A DNA stretch of 40,267 nucleotides, from contig JAPLFS010000023.1 in the NCBI GenBank assembly GCA_026390555.1, forward strand, positions 1-40,267. Direction: 5' to 3'. Made by a program: the position numbers and the translations under genes. The DNA is from Pseudomonadota bacterium (lineage in GTDB: Bacteria; Bdellovibrionota_C; UBA2361; OMII01). Position 1 is the stretch's first letter, and each line of letters begins with the position of its first letter. Of this stretch, positions 17,767 to 26,522 are shown piece after piece. The notes under the pieces are model-generated. The model was not told the origin of the DNA. It saw only the letters and a list, made by a program, of their open reading frames with translations, and made no database searches.

Positions 17767-18024
17767 TTAGCTGGACGCAGGGGATAGGAAACTTCTACTC
17801 GTATTCAATTGTGCGAAGGGGTTAGTGTGGCCTGTGCGATCTCCGGTTTTGGCCCGATATCCGGTATTAGCCAGATCTCCGGTATTAGATAGACCGCCCA
17901 CATAGGTCGCCTGGCCCGCATAGCCGTGACTAATCACAGTTGCGGGCACGACCCTACGAACCCCTGAAAAGGGCATCGCTTTGGGCGCATCGACACAGGT
18001 TATAGAAGTAAAAAACGATCTCAT
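17767..18024 (-). CDS. doubtful small ORF with hexapeptide repeats
   Basis: This frame would encode 85 residues with three tandem hexapeptides N-T-G-D-L-A, N-T-G-Y-R-A and K-T-G-D-R-T, encoded by 18-bp repeats at 17838-17891. There is no ribosome binding site before the ATG, no recognisable domain and no signal peptide. The repeat unit being a multiple of three keeps the frame open and may be the only reason the ORF exists. I list it as a possibility only. Confidence 0.2.
   Translation of the reverse strand: MRSFFTSITCVDAPKAMPFSGVRRVVPATVISHGYAGQATYVGGLSNTGDLANTGYRAKTGDRTGHTNPFAQLNTSRSFLSPASS
17838..17891. repeat. three tandem 18-bp repeats
   Basis: The units start at 17838, 17856 and 17874, each beginning GAT(C/A)TCCGGT. 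Units two and three differ at only a few positions. They fall within a doubtful minus-strand ORF as in-frame hexapeptides. Confidence 0.7.
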
Positions 18025-18141
18025 GTTGGATAGTGTAGCACACTCTGAACTGCTATGGGGGAAATATTTCAGATTTAAAAGCCTCTATACTATTGAGCCT
18101 GGTAGTCAGATCGAAGACATCTATAAATTAGATTTCTAGCC

Positions 18142-19311
18142 CTATACGAAGCGCTCAAAGATAGAATCTGAGAGCGCGATTCCCTTCTCAGTGAGCTTAA
18201 TTGCATCCCCCTCTTCCTGAATGAAGCTGCCCTCTTGAAGCTGCTCTATAAGCTCGCCGTAGTGCACTGCATAAGGCTCACCGAAGTAGCGCTCGAAGGC
18301 CAACTTTGAGACCCCCTCTGACCGGCGTAGCCCTAGATAAAAGAACTCGAAGCTCAGGGCCTTACTGTCTAGGGTCTCACGCCACGAGAGCGCCGAGCCC
18401 GCAGCAACGCGCTTCATATACTCTGCGGGCAAAGCGAAGGTACTCCAGCGATCGGCACTGACCCGTTGCTCCCCGTTATAGGTCGCTACATAGCTGTGTG
18501 CACCGGCACCGATGCCGAGATAGTCCTGCCCAACCCAGTAGGCGCTATTATGAACACTCTCGTAATTATGTTTGGTATAATTACTGATCTCGTAGCGCTT
18601 AAATCCGGCGGCGGCTAGATCGTGTGGAATAATACGGAGCATCTCCACTACATCATCCTCAGGTGGCATGTGTAGTAGCCCACGCCGCTCTCGCTGAAAA
18701 AATGGAGTACCCTGCTCAATCGTGAGCGCATAAGTTGAAAGGTGCGTGATGGGGAGCGCCACTGCGCATGCAAGGTCATAGCGGAGCTGATCGATGCTCT
18801 GCTCAGGAACTCCGAAGATAATATCGATACTTACGTTTGAAATCCCTGCAGCTACCGCCATTCCTACAGCGTTGCTTGCATCCTCTGCGGAGTGATCCCT
18901 ACCGAGCAACTTAAGGCGCGCAGCGTCAAAGGACTGCACGCCGAAACTTATCCGATTTACTCCATTCGAACGGTAGCCTTCATAACGTGCACGTTCAGGT
19001 TGCGATGGATTCGCTTCTAATGTGACCTCAGCATCGCAATCGAGCGCGAAGAGCTCTCCTGCATAACTGATAATCCTTCCTATAGCCTCCGGACTAAGGA
19101 GTGAGGGCGTTCCTCCTCCAAAAAATATCGAACGTATCGGCCTGGTAATAAAGCGCGCATCTGCCCTGTAAGACGAGAGCTCCCTACATAGCGCATCGAC
19201 ATACTCAAGCTCCGGAAGAGCTGGCGTAGCGTAGGTGTTAAAATCGCAGTACGGGCACTTCTTAGAGCAGAACGGCACATGAATATAGAGCGAGAACGGG
19301 CGCTCAATCAT
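18142..19311 (-). CDS. hemW: HemW-like radical SAM protein
   Basis: The 389-residue product has the radical SAM cluster motif C-S-K-K-C-P-Y-C (Cys 15, 19, 22) directly followed by D-F, the HemW form, then F-F-G-G-G-T-P-S-L-L and E-A-N-P-S, also typical. HemW is a haem-binding radical SAM enzyme thought to insert haem into respiratory proteins, and is often misannotated as oxygen-independent coproporphyrinogen oxidase. The length and the C-terminal HemW domain (Y-W-V-G-Q-D-Y-L-G-I-G-A-G-A-H-S) agree with the family. Its ATG overlaps the secA stop by four bases, so translation is likely coupled. A role in haem delivery would complement the Ccm operon elsewhere in the window. Confidence 0.9.
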   Translation of the reverse strand: MIERPFSLYIHVPFCSKKCPYCDFNTYATPALPELEYVDALCRELSSYRADARFITRPIRSIFFGGGTPSLLSPEAIGRIISYAGELFALDCDAEVTLEANPSQPERARYEGYRSNGVNRISFGVQSFDAARLKLLGRDHSAEDASNAVGMAVAAGISNVSIDIIFGVPEQSIDQLRYDLACAVALPITHLSTYALTIEQGTPFFQRERRGLLHMPPEDDVVEMLRIIPHDLAAAGFKRYEISNYTKHNYESVHNSAYWVGQDYLGIGAGAHSYVATYNGEQRVSADRWSTFALPAEYMKRVAAGSALSWRETLDSKALSFEFFYLGLRRSEGVSKLAFERYFGEPYAVHYGELIEQLQEGSFIQEEGDAIKLTEKGIALSDSIFERFV

Positions 19312-22043
19312 CGCCGTGAGGCTTTGCGGCGAGCCTTTCTCTGAGCCTCCAGTCGAGTACGCTCATCCTCAGGCAATCGCTGCCCACCTACTGACTGCTC
19401 AGGCTGCTCTGTATCCTCCCCCTCCTCGACCTCAGTACCGTGCGTAAGCTGCATCTGCTTCTCACGCTCGGCGTGTCGGCGGCGCTCCTCTTCGATATGT
19501 GCCACGACCTGCTCTACCGCGGGAACGTCGTGATACATAAGACGGCGCACCGCGTTGGTCTTCATCTCCTCAAGCATCGCTTGAAAGAGCACAAAGCCCT
19601 CCTTCTGATACTCATGGAGCGGATTCTTCTGGGCATAGCCGCGTAGTCCGATACCCTCTCTCAGATAGTCCATCTCCTGCAGGTGCTGCCTCCAGTGAGA
19701 ATCAACCCCCTCAAGCATCGTATCCTGCTCAACAAACTCAAACCCTATTAAGGTACCCTGCTCAATTGCACCCCGATTAAGCTGTGGCGCAACCCCGATG
19801 GCGCTCAGTCCGACAAGTTTTGCGCTCTGCTCGGCCGCGTGACCTTCATAAAGCTCTCGTGCTCGCTCGCGCAGAGTGTCAAAGACCGACTGCTGATCGA
19901 GGCTAAGCTCGCTTGGAAACTCAAACTCACGCCCAGTAATAAACTTAAAGTGCTCTGCTAGCTTGGCCAGGTCCCAATCCATCGGCTTGCTGCGTTGATC
20001 GCATATATTCTGAACTGAGGCCTCTATCAGGTCGTCCAGGATCTCAATAATCTCTGCGCGCACCCCCTCATTACGAAGAATTCGCGCGCGCAGATTATAG
20101 ATCACCTGCCGCTGCTTATTCATAACGTCATCGTATTCAGTGACGTGCTTACGGCTCTCAAAGTGCATCGCCTCAACACGCTTTTGCGCGCCCTCTATGG
20201 TGCGACTCATCAGGGAGTTATCGAGCGCCATGCCCTCCTCCCAACCCATACGAGACATAAGTTGTTGTAGCCGTTCGCCCTGAAAGCGGACCATCAGATC
20301 GTCTTCAAGTGAGATGTAGAATCGAGATTCGCCCGGGTCTCCTTGACGGCCTGCACGACCCCGCAGCTGGTTATCGATACGTCTTGATTCGTGTCGCTCC
20401 GTGCCCATTACAAACAGGCCGCCCGCCTCAACTACTCGTTGATGCTCCTGCTTGCAGCTCTCTTGATGACGCACCAAGGCCTGCTGAAAAGCCACGTCGT
20501 TTGGATCGCGGGTCTTAGCCTCAGAAGCTGCTAGGAACTCAGGATTTCCTCCAAGCAAGATATCCGTACCGCGTCCCGCCATATTGGTTGAGATCGTAAC
20601 CGCGCCAAAGCTGCCAGCTTGCGCAATAATCTCAGCCTCTCGTTGATGTTGCTTGGCGTTTAGCACGTTGTGCGGAACGTTATTAGCGGTCAGCATTTTA
20701 GAGAGGTGCTCACTCTGATCTATACTGATAGTACCAACCAGGATCGGCTGACCTTTAGCGTGAATCTCGGCGATATCGTGCACAACTGCGTCGTATTTTT
20801 CACGACGAGACCTATAAACCAGATCAACGTGGTTGCGACGAAGCATGTTACGGTTGGTCGGAATAAGCGCAACCTCAAGGGTATATATCTGCTTAAACTC
20901 TGCTGCCTCCGTGTCTGCTGTACCGGTCATACCGCCGAGCTTCTCGTACATGCGGAAATAGTTCTGAAAGGTAATCGAAGCGAGTGTTTGGTTTTCGCGC
21001 GCTACCTGCACACCCTCCTTGGCCTCAATCGCTTGATGTAGCCCGTTTGACCAGCGGCGCCCAGGCATCAGACGTCCGGTAAACTCATCAACGATAATGA
21101 CCTGCCCATTCTGGACCACATAATCAACATCGCGCTCAAATGATGTGTGCGCGCGTAGCGCTTGGGTCAGATGGTGCAGAGCCTCTATGTTCGATGGATC
21201 GTAGAGATTATCAACGCCGAGTAATCGCTCAGCGTTCTTGATTCCGCTCTCGGTCATATTGGGCTGTTTACTCTTAAGATCCATCTCAAAATCGCTACCT
21301 TTAACCAGGTGCGGTACGATCTTATTAATCTGCAGGTATTTATCGGTCGACTCCTCAGCTGGCCCCGATATGATGAGTGGAGTACGCGCCTCATCGATTA
21401 GGATTGAATCTACTTCGTCAACTATTGCGAAGTAGTGCCCACGCTGCATCATCTCGCTCGCCGAGAACTTCATATTATCGCGCAGGTAGTCGAATCCGAA
21501 CTCGTTATTCTGTCCGTAAGTTATATCGGCATCGTATGCCAGCTTCTTCTCCTCCTCGTTCATGCCGTGATAGACACAGCCAACCGAGAGGCCCAAAAAT
21601 GTATGAATCCTACCCATCCACTCAGCATCACGTTTAGCGAGGTAGTCGTTGACGGTTACAACGTGCACCCCCTTGCCAGTTAGCGCATTAAGATAGGAGG
21701 GCAACGTCGCTACGAGGGTCTTGCCCTCTCCGGTCCTCATCTCAGCGATCATATTTTTATGCAGAATTGCGCCACCGATAAGCTGCACATCGAAGTGCCG
21801 CATGCCAACCACACGACGGCTGGCTTCACGCACAACCGCAAAGGCTTCCGGTAAAAGAGAATCGATCGTCTCTCCGTTGGCGAGCCGCTCCTTAAAGAGC
21901 GTAGTCTGAGCACGGAGATCTTCATCGCTCATCGGCTCAAACGTGCGCTCGAGATCGTTAATCTTCATGACGACCGGCTTAAGGGACTTGAGGATACGAT
22001 CGTTACGAGTGCCGAATATCTTTTTTGCCAGGTAAACTAACAT
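19308..22043 (-). CDS. secA: preprotein translocase ATPase SecA
   Basis: This 911-residue protein is SecA, the motor that pushes preproteins through SecYEG. Walker A is within M-R-T-G-E-G-K-T (102-109), the DEAD-type box is D-E-V-D-S-I-L-I-D-E-A-R-T-P, and N-M-A-G-R-G-T-D-I-L-L-G-G and R-G-R-A-G-R-Q-G-D-P-G mark the second nucleotide-binding fold. The C-terminus ends in a charged Glu/Arg/Lys tail (K-A-R-R-K-A-S-R-R) and lacks the C-x-C-x8-C-H zinc motif that binds SecB in many proteobacteria. Length is normal. No clear ribosome binding site precedes the ATG at 22041-22043. The next gene, hemW, starts within its stop codon. Confidence 0.97.
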   Translation of the reverse strand: MLVYLAKKIFGTRNDRILKSLKPVVMKINDLERTFEPMSDEDLRAQTTLFKERLANGETIDSLLPEAFAVVREASRRVVGMRHFDVQLIGGAILHKNMIAEMRTGEGKTLVATLPSYLNALTGKGVHVVTVNDYLAKRDAEWMGRIHTFLGLSVGCVYHGMNEEEKKLAYDADITYGQNNEFGFDYLRDNMKFSASEMMQRGHYFAIVDEVDSILIDEARTPLIISGPAEESTDKYLQINKIVPHLVKGSDFEMDLKSKQPNMTESGIKNAERLLGVDNLYDPSNIEALHHLTQALRAHTSFERDVDYVVQNGQVIIVDEFTGRLMPGRRWSNGLHQAIEAKEGVQVARENQTLASITFQNYFRMYEKLGGMTGTADTEAAEFKQIYTLEVALIPTNRNMLRRNHVDLVYRSRREKYDAVVHDIAEIHAKGQPILVGTISIDQSEHLSKMLTANNVPHNVLNAKQHQREAEIIAQAGSFGAVTISTNMAGRGTDILLGGNPEFLAASEAKTRDPNDVAFQQALVRHQESCKQEHQRVVEAGGLFVMGTERHESRRIDNQLRGRAGRQGDPGESRFYISLEDDLMVRFQGERLQQLMSRMGWEEGMALDNSLMSRTIEGAQKRVEAMHFESRKHVTEYDDVMNKQRQVIYNLRARILRNEGVRAEIIEILDDLIEASVQNICDQRSKPMDWDLAKLAEHFKFITGREFEFPSELSLDQQSVFDTLRERARELYEGHAAEQSAKLVGLSAIGVAPQLNRGAIEQGTLIGFEFVEQDTMLEGVDSHWRQHLQEMDYLREGIGLRGYAQKNPLHEYQKEGFVLFQAMLEEMKTNAVRRLMYHDVPAVEQVVAHIEEERRRHAEREKQMQLTHGTEVEEGEDTEQPEQSVGGQRLPEDERTRLEAQRKARRKASRR

Positions 22044-22109
22044 AATTGGTAACTAGTCAGCATATTCCATAAATATTCGCATACGGTAATGACACTCAAT
22101 AGCCCCTAA

Positions 22110-22190
22110 GGGGCCGATTTGCGGAGCAAATCGGGGGTGAAAACATTAACTGGTCACAAAATCTGCCGTCCCCGATCAGGGGACGACCAA
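22110..22190 (+). repeat. dispersed palindromic repeat A, copy 1
   Basis: This 81-base unit matches 25964-26044 in inverted orientation at roughly seven of every eight positions. It contains a hairpin with arms CCGATTTGC and GCAAATCGG (22114-22134, 3-base loop), then CATTAACTGGTCAC, and a second palindrome with arms CGTCCCC and GGGGACG around GATCA (22167-22185). Eleven bases, TAACTGGTCAC (22147-22157), recur inverted at 22220-22230. This looks like a REP- or MITE-type element. Confidence 0.75.
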
Positions 22191-22399
22191 TCGAATTACC
22201 TATGAAACTTCGAACTACGGTGACCAGTTACCATAATTGCACTTGGGTGCTATCCACGGCTCAACGCCTTTTAGGAGTATCTTCAATAGCCTATAGAAGG
22301 TACGAACGAAAGATCTACCTACTTTACTGACACGTCCCCTTCTCGCTTTACTATAGAGCACACGGCCCAAGGTGTAAAAGGGGGTCAGATTTACGCGGC

Positions 22400-22434
22400 C
22401 GAGCTTTGCTCGCTACTTTAAGTAACTTAAAGTA
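22400..22434. repeat. hairpin plus 21-bp palindrome, REP-like block
   Basis: A small hairpin CGAGC-TTT-GCTCG (22400-22412) is followed by arms TACTTTAAGT (22414-22423) and ACTTAAAGTA (22425-22434), a perfect palindrome around one base. It is preceded by GGGGGTCAGATTTA, a phrase that resembles boundaries of REP-associated transposase elements. It lies just after the 3' end of argF. Confidence 0.5.
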
Positions 22435-22457
22435 TCTTGCGCCCCACTTCTTGATTT

Positions 22458-23399
22458 CTAGGAGCCAAGGCTCCAGGCCAATACCGCCTTGGCCACATGG
22501 AGTCGACTCTCCGCTTGGTCAAATACGATCGATTGAGCTGAATCGATCACCTCATCTGTAACCTCCTCTCCCCTATGAGCTGGCAAACAATGCATAAACT
22601 TCACGTGAACAGGGGCCTTTACCATCAGATCTCTATTAACCTGATAGCCCTTAAAGGCTTCGAGACGAGCAGCCCTCTGATCCTCCTGCCCCATCGAGAT
22701 AAATGTATCGGTGTAGACGATATCGGCGTCCTCAATTACGGCGCTCGGCTCCCTTACGAACTCAATCGATTGCTCATTATTAACACGTAATGAATGCGTG
22801 GCCTCCTGCTCCCTAATCGGTACCTCGTAGCCAGCCGGACTCGCCACCGCCACACTATGCCCACGCATCACACAGGCCTGAACCAGGGATGTAGCAACGT
22901 TATTACCGTCCCCGATATAGGAAACCTTCAGCCCACTGCCTCTACGTGCAGAGAATTGCTCCATAGTTACAACATCTGCAATGGCCTGACACGGATGGTG
23001 CTGATCGCATAAGGCATTAATAACCGGAACCTTCACCGCCGCGCTCAAAAGAGCGATGGTCTCATGTCGAAAAACACGGGCTATGATCACATCACAGAAC
23101 CTCTCAATATTGCGACCGATATCAGGCACAGACTCTCGGCCGGCCTGATTTCCTCCACTCGCAAAGATCTGCTCACTAGAGAGAAAGATCGGATGGCCAC
23201 CCAAGGCAGCGGTTGCAACTTCAAAACTTACCTTAGTTCGAAGTGAGGGCTTCTCAAACACAAGCGCCACAAAGCGCCCCGCCAAGGGGAGAGACTCGGA
23301 TATGCCCTGCGAACGCCCGACTCGAAAACGATCCGCCATCTCAATAATAGAGTTAAGCTCCTTTACAGAGAGATCTGAGATCTTCGTTATACCTTTCAT
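22458..23399 (-). CDS. argF: ornithine carbamoyltransferase
   Basis: The product (313 residues) makes citrulline from ornithine and carbamoyl phosphate in arginine synthesis. The carbamoyl-phosphate site S-L-R-T is at 52-55, H-P-C-Q is at 135-138, and the ornithine-specific F-M-H-C-L-P-A-H-R-G-E-E-V segment near the C-terminus separates it from aspartate carbamoyltransferase. The open frame extends 57 bases further upstream, but the ATG at 23397-23399 has GGGAGG just before it and fits the family length, so I use that start. No other arginine gene is adjacent. Downstream lies the repeat-rich spacer before secA. Confidence 0.95.
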   Translation of the reverse strand: MKGITKISDLSVKELNSIIEMADRFRVGRSQGISESLPLAGRFVALVFEKPSLRTKVSFEVATAALGGHPIFLSSEQIFASGGNQAGRESVPDIGRNIERFCDVIIARVFRHETIALLSAAVKVPVINALCDQHHPCQAIADVVTMEQFSARRGSGLKVSYIGDGNNVATSLVQACVMRGHSVAVASPAGYEVPIREQEATHSLRVNNEQSIEFVREPSAVIEDADIVYTDTFISMGQEDQRAARLEAFKGYQVNRDLMVKAPVHVKFMHCLPAHRGEEVTDEVIDSAQSIVFDQAESRLHVAKAVLAWSLGS

Positions 23400-23506
23400 A
23401 GCCCTCCCAGAGATTCTATAGTGACAGCACGATACCGCTATAACGATGATATGCAATCACTATTCAATGCAATCTTAGCTAATTACTACCCACCCAAAAG
23501 ATACTC

Positions 23507-24046
23507 GTGGCACCCAAGTCAACTATATATCACTTTTCAATCGATCTCTCAGATATGGACCGCGGGGTATATCAGAGCCTTAAGTTGCCGGTAGCGTTAC
23601 ACCCCTCGGAAAGCCCTGAATTTATGCTCACAAGGGTTCTGGCATGGGCCCTTGAATTCGAAGAGGGTATAGCTTTCTCCCCCGGGGTCGGCTCACCAGA
23701 GGAACCAACGCTCTCAATCAAGGCGCTGGACGGCACTTATAACAGCTGGATCGAGATCGGAGCACCAGACTCAGAGCGACTTCATAAAGCGACTAAAATA
23801 GCTAAGCGTGTGGCGGTATACTGCCACCGCTCTGCTGATAACGTATTTCAGCAGTTGCTGCAAAAACAGATCTATAGAGGTGCGGAAGTTCCCCTATATT
23901 CATTCGAAGAGGGCTTTATCAGCTTACTGGTCAGAGCGTTAGAGCGCAGAAATAAAATGAGCGTATCACGCAGCGATCAGACCATCTACGTCGCTCTTAA
24001 CGGCCAGGATCTTTCCTCCCATATTATGGAAAGAAGGCTTGCCTGA
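23507..24046 (+). CDS. yaeQ: YaeQ family protein
   Basis: The 179-residue protein aligns well with the YaeQ family: K-S-T-I-Y-H-F-S-I-D-L-S-D-M-D-R-G-V-Y at the N-terminus, H-P-S-E-S-x-E-F-M-L-T-R-V-L-A-W-A-L in the middle, W-I-E-I-G-A-P-D-S-E-R-L-H-K-A and a C-terminal beta-strand region. YaeQ adopts a PD-(D/E)xK nuclease-like fold, but its activity is unclear; the E. coli protein was noted for suppressing an rfaH haemolysin defect. The start is GTG at 23507. It is divergent from argF and convergent with the TPR-like gene. Confidence 0.88.
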   Translation: MAPKSTIYHFSIDLSDMDRGVYQSLKLPVALHPSESPEFMLTRVLAWALEFEEGIAFSPGVGSPEEPTLSIKALDGTYNSWIEIGAPDSERLHKATKIAKRVAVYCHRSADNVFQQLLQKQIYRGAEVPLYSFEEGFISLLVRALERRNKMSVSRSDQTIYVALNGQDLSSHIMERRLA

Positions 24047-24086
24047 GATCTACTACCCGTCCTTAACTCCGCGCTAGGTGGGCCCT

Positions 24087-25799
24087 TTAATTAAACCCAG
24101 GAAACTCCTGCTTATGCCGCTGTAAGATCGGCAACGCTTTTTCAATTAGGGGCTCGATCTCACTATCACCTTCGGGTAACAGTTGTGCCAATGCGATAAG
24201 GGCTCGCGCATAACGCATCGAGGTAAGGTCATTACGACTCTCGAGTAACACCTTTAGCCCACGCATAGTCTGTTGAGATTCAACGAGTTTGCCGGCGTTG
24301 TACTGAGCTTTCCCAAGGCGCTCAAGCATAATGCTTTTAATGTTGAAATTAGCCAGCCCATCCATTCTCTCCATCGAGTCCATCTGACTCTGGATTATTT
24401 TACAGACACGCTCAGGGTCTTGCTCCATGTTTGCAAGCTGCGCCTCAACATCTCTCACCTTGAGGAGCACCCCCTCCGCAAACTTCGAAGGAAGGTTGGA
24501 AATAGTATCATACGCTAGGTTTAGATATTCCCTCGCTCGTTCAGTATTGGTATCGGCTCGCAGATAGACGCATACCAAACTAGCTAGAATCGATCCCTCG
24601 ACGCATGCTCGCTCAATACCCTGTAGCTCTCTCGCCTCGCACAACAACTTTTCTAGCTCCTGACAGGCTCCCTGCAGATCCCCGCCGAAGGCCTTCTCAG
24701 CGACAGAGGTCTCGGCTCGCAAAAGCAGTCTATGCTGCGCTGGCATATTGCTAACTAAATCTGCAATAGAGGCAAGAACCTCTCTCGCTTCCGCATGCAG
24801 GTTACGTGAACCGTACAACATCGTTAATGTATCGGCCGACTGCATAGCCTCATTGTCATAGCCCTCTTGCAGGCAGATATCGAGACTCACTCTAAGCATA
24901 TTCTCAGCCGCTTCAAATTCATTGAGCTCAACAAGGGTCTCTGCTAGGGCGATCCTTATTTCTACCGCCTGCGGAGAGGAGTCTCCTTGTTGCTCAACAA
25001 TTTCGCGCAGTAACTTAGTACGGAGAGCTCGGGCCTCAGCGAAATCGCCCGCCTTATGTGCCATGGCAGCGACCTTGAGCCTAATAATTGTAGTAGTTTC
25101 AGGTGGCTCTCCGTTGGTCTCAGCTGTAAGCAAAGCCTCTCTCACTAGAAGCCCGGCCATCTTAAATCTCCCCTCCGCTTCCTCATCTGCAGAGGCTTCA
25201 ACCAGCATCTCTACAAGCTCAGATCTACTCTCTTTAGGAACTATTGAGATGGTATTAAAGAGCTGCACCATAAAGCGCCCGTGCGTTACTAGATCGCCCT
25301 CCCTACTAGCTAAATTAGCTTGCCCTATCAACACATGCTTCTCCAAAAGGGAGTTGGGTGCATGTCTCTCTACCCAATATCCAACATAGCTCCACAAAGA
25401 ACGTGCTTCATCAAATCTCCCGAGCTTTCCTAGTATCTCGGCTTTTAAAGTCCGCAACTTATGGAGTTCCTCCATCGGAGTAGATTGGTTAGTAGCACGC
25501 AGCTGAATCGTCTCTGTTAAGTAACGCTCCGCATCTACTACCTCACCATAAACATTAAGCATGTAGGCGGCCTGCTCCCGTACATCTGCACGCAGCGCAT
25601 TGCTCGATATCGCCGAAGTATCAGAGATCTCAACTGCTCGCATAATGCAGTTTAGGGCTCTGCCACTGTTATAGCCCCGGAGCTCCTTCAATGCTGTCTG
25701 AAGGAGTCTACCGATCTCTTCTATATGGGACACCGCCTCTGATGCAGGCTTGCTGATTGATGAATCCGGTCGTTTATTATCGCCTTTTTGTGGAAACAT
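24087..25799 (-). CDS. large TPR-like helical repeat protein
   Basis: The 570-residue protein is almost wholly alpha-helical with tandem pairs of about 40 residues, such as A-L-A-E-T-L-V-E-L-N-E-F-E-A-A-E-N-M-L and A-L-R-A-D-V-R-E-Q-A-A-Y-M-L. This is the tetratricopeptide-type solenoid pattern. The first 20 residues are polar, and no signal peptide or membrane segment is seen, so it is probably cytoplasmic. No catalytic motif is visible. It stands alone between convergent yaeQ and a repeat-rich spacer. TPR solenoids usually bind partner proteins; the partner cannot be named. Confidence 0.75.
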   Translation of the reverse strand: MFPQKGDNKRPDSSISKPASEAVSHIEEIGRLLQTALKELRGYNSGRALNCIMRAVEISDTSAISSNALRADVREQAAYMLNVYGEVVDAERYLTETIQLRATNQSTPMEELHKLRTLKAEILGKLGRFDEARSLWSYVGYWVERHAPNSLLEKHVLIGQANLASREGDLVTHGRFMVQLFNTISIVPKESRSELVEMLVEASADEEAEGRFKMAGLLVREALLTAETNGEPPETTTIIRLKVAAMAHKAGDFAEARALRTKLLREIVEQQGDSSPQAVEIRIALAETLVELNEFEAAENMLRVSLDICLQEGYDNEAMQSADTLTMLYGSRNLHAEAREVLASIADLVSNMPAQHRLLLRAETSVAEKAFGGDLQGACQELEKLLCEARELQGIERACVEGSILASLVCVYLRADTNTERAREYLNLAYDTISNLPSKFAEGVLLKVRDVEAQLANMEQDPERVCKIIQSQMDSMERMDGLANFNIKSIMLERLGKAQYNAGKLVESQQTMRGLKVLLESRNDLTSMRYARALIALAQLLPEGDSEIEPLIEKALPILQRHKQEFPGFN

Positions 25800-26135
25800 A
25801 GTGTTATAATTATACAGAATCTTGCCTTAAATTGCGAACTAGCTCGCCTCTTAACGCTTTAAAAAGACCGATTCGAACTATAAACTGTCACTATTCATAG
25901 TGCTTTACAGCAGTATACGTTAATACTTATAGGAGCCGGTCTTTGTACGTAACCGCCCCCTTTCTTGTCGTCCCCCGATCGGAGACGGCAGATTTTGTGA
26001 ATAGTTAATGTTATCACCCCCGATTTCCTATGCAAATCGCCCCCTGCTGAGTTAGCAATCCCACGAAAATATGTGGACTCCTCTTGAAACCTATTTCGTA
26101 AAATCAATTTCTCAGTTAGAGGTAACGGAGACCAT
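25800..26135. other. intergenic stretch, 336 bases, repeat A and promoters
   Basis: This spacer between the divergent TPR-like gene and yciA has no supported gene. It contains CACTATTCATAGTG, a perfect palindrome at 25889-25902, and repeat A copy 2 at 25964-26044. ACTATTCA (25890-25897) is inverted as TGAATAGT (25997-26004), a counterpart of the outer inverted repeat around copy 1. Confidence 0.5.
25964..26044 (-). repeat. dispersed palindromic repeat A, copy 2
   Basis: The reverse complement of this stretch matches 22110-22190 over all 81 bases without gaps and with about ten substitutions. It keeps CATTAACT, CACAAAATCTGCCGTC and the GATC-centred palindrome. The first hairpin is weaker here because its inner bases differ. 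Partial relatives with GATCGGAGACG and GTGAATAG occur at about 36303-36338. Confidence 0.75.
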
Positions 26136-26522
26136 ATGACAGACCAAGGCACCCGTAACCCCGCAATCCGCTCGATCATGATGCCGCGTGATACTAATGC
26201 GCTCGGCAGCATCTTCGGAGGCCATATTTTAAGCCTCCTCGACTTAGCCGCCGGTCAGCATGCCCGTTCGGTCTCGCCTAAGAAGTATGTTACTAAGGTG
26301 ATGCGAGAGGTTGAGTTTATAGCTCCTGTATTTATCGGCGATTCGGTTAGCTTTTATTGTAGCACCTTAGCTATAGGAAGAACCTCTATCACCATTAAGG
26401 TTGAGGTTGAGGCTACGCGTGGCGTTGATTCACTCCATACCACAGCCGTAACAACAGCAGAGGTTGTGATGGTTGCTGTTGACTCAAATCACCACCCTAT
26501 ACCGATATTCGATCAGGCATAG
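26136..26522 (+). CDS. yciA: YciA-like acyl-CoA thioesterase
   Basis: The 128-residue hotdog-fold protein would hydrolyse acyl-CoA thioesters in the cytosol. It shows the YciA-type opening R-S-I-M-M-P-R-D-T-N-A-L-G-S-I-F-G-G, where the Asn and Asp contribute to the active site, then H-I-L-S-L-L-D-L-A-A-G and V-E-F-I-A-P-V-F-I-G-D-S-V. GGAG lies five bases before the ATG. Its last 26 bases overlap the convergent bufC-like gene tail to tail. Confidence 0.9.
   Translation: MTDQGTRNPAIRSIMMPRDTNALGSIFGGHILSLLDLAAGQHARSVSPKKYVTKVMREVEFIAPVFIGDSVSFYCSTLAIGRTSITIKVEVEATRGVDSLHTTAVTTAEVVMVAVDSNHHPIPIFDQA

Larger units (their letters stand above)
17612..18141. other. long weakly coding stretch between hemW and the MFS gene
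   Basis: Apart from the doubtful ORF at 17767-18024, nothing clearly coding is visible. A short hairpin, GGCCCT at 17692-17697 pairing AGGGCC at 17707-17712, lies upstream of the MFS gene. The stretch presumably contains the MFS promoter and the 3' end of the hemW transcript. Confidence 0.45.
22044..22457. other. intergenic stretch, 414 bases, repeats only
   Basis: This stretch between argF and secA has no supported gene. It holds repeat A copy 1 (22110-22190) with adjoining hairpins, an 11-bp inverted repeat (22147-22157 with 22220-22230) and, near argF, a hairpin-plus-palindrome block at 22400-22434. The secA promoter must lie in the left part but was not resolved. Confidence 0.55.

Noticed and set aside
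24922-25389. 155-residue plus-strand frame antisense to the TPR-like gene
   Set aside because: Ser/Ala-rich antisense frame of a helical protein, with no start context or homology.
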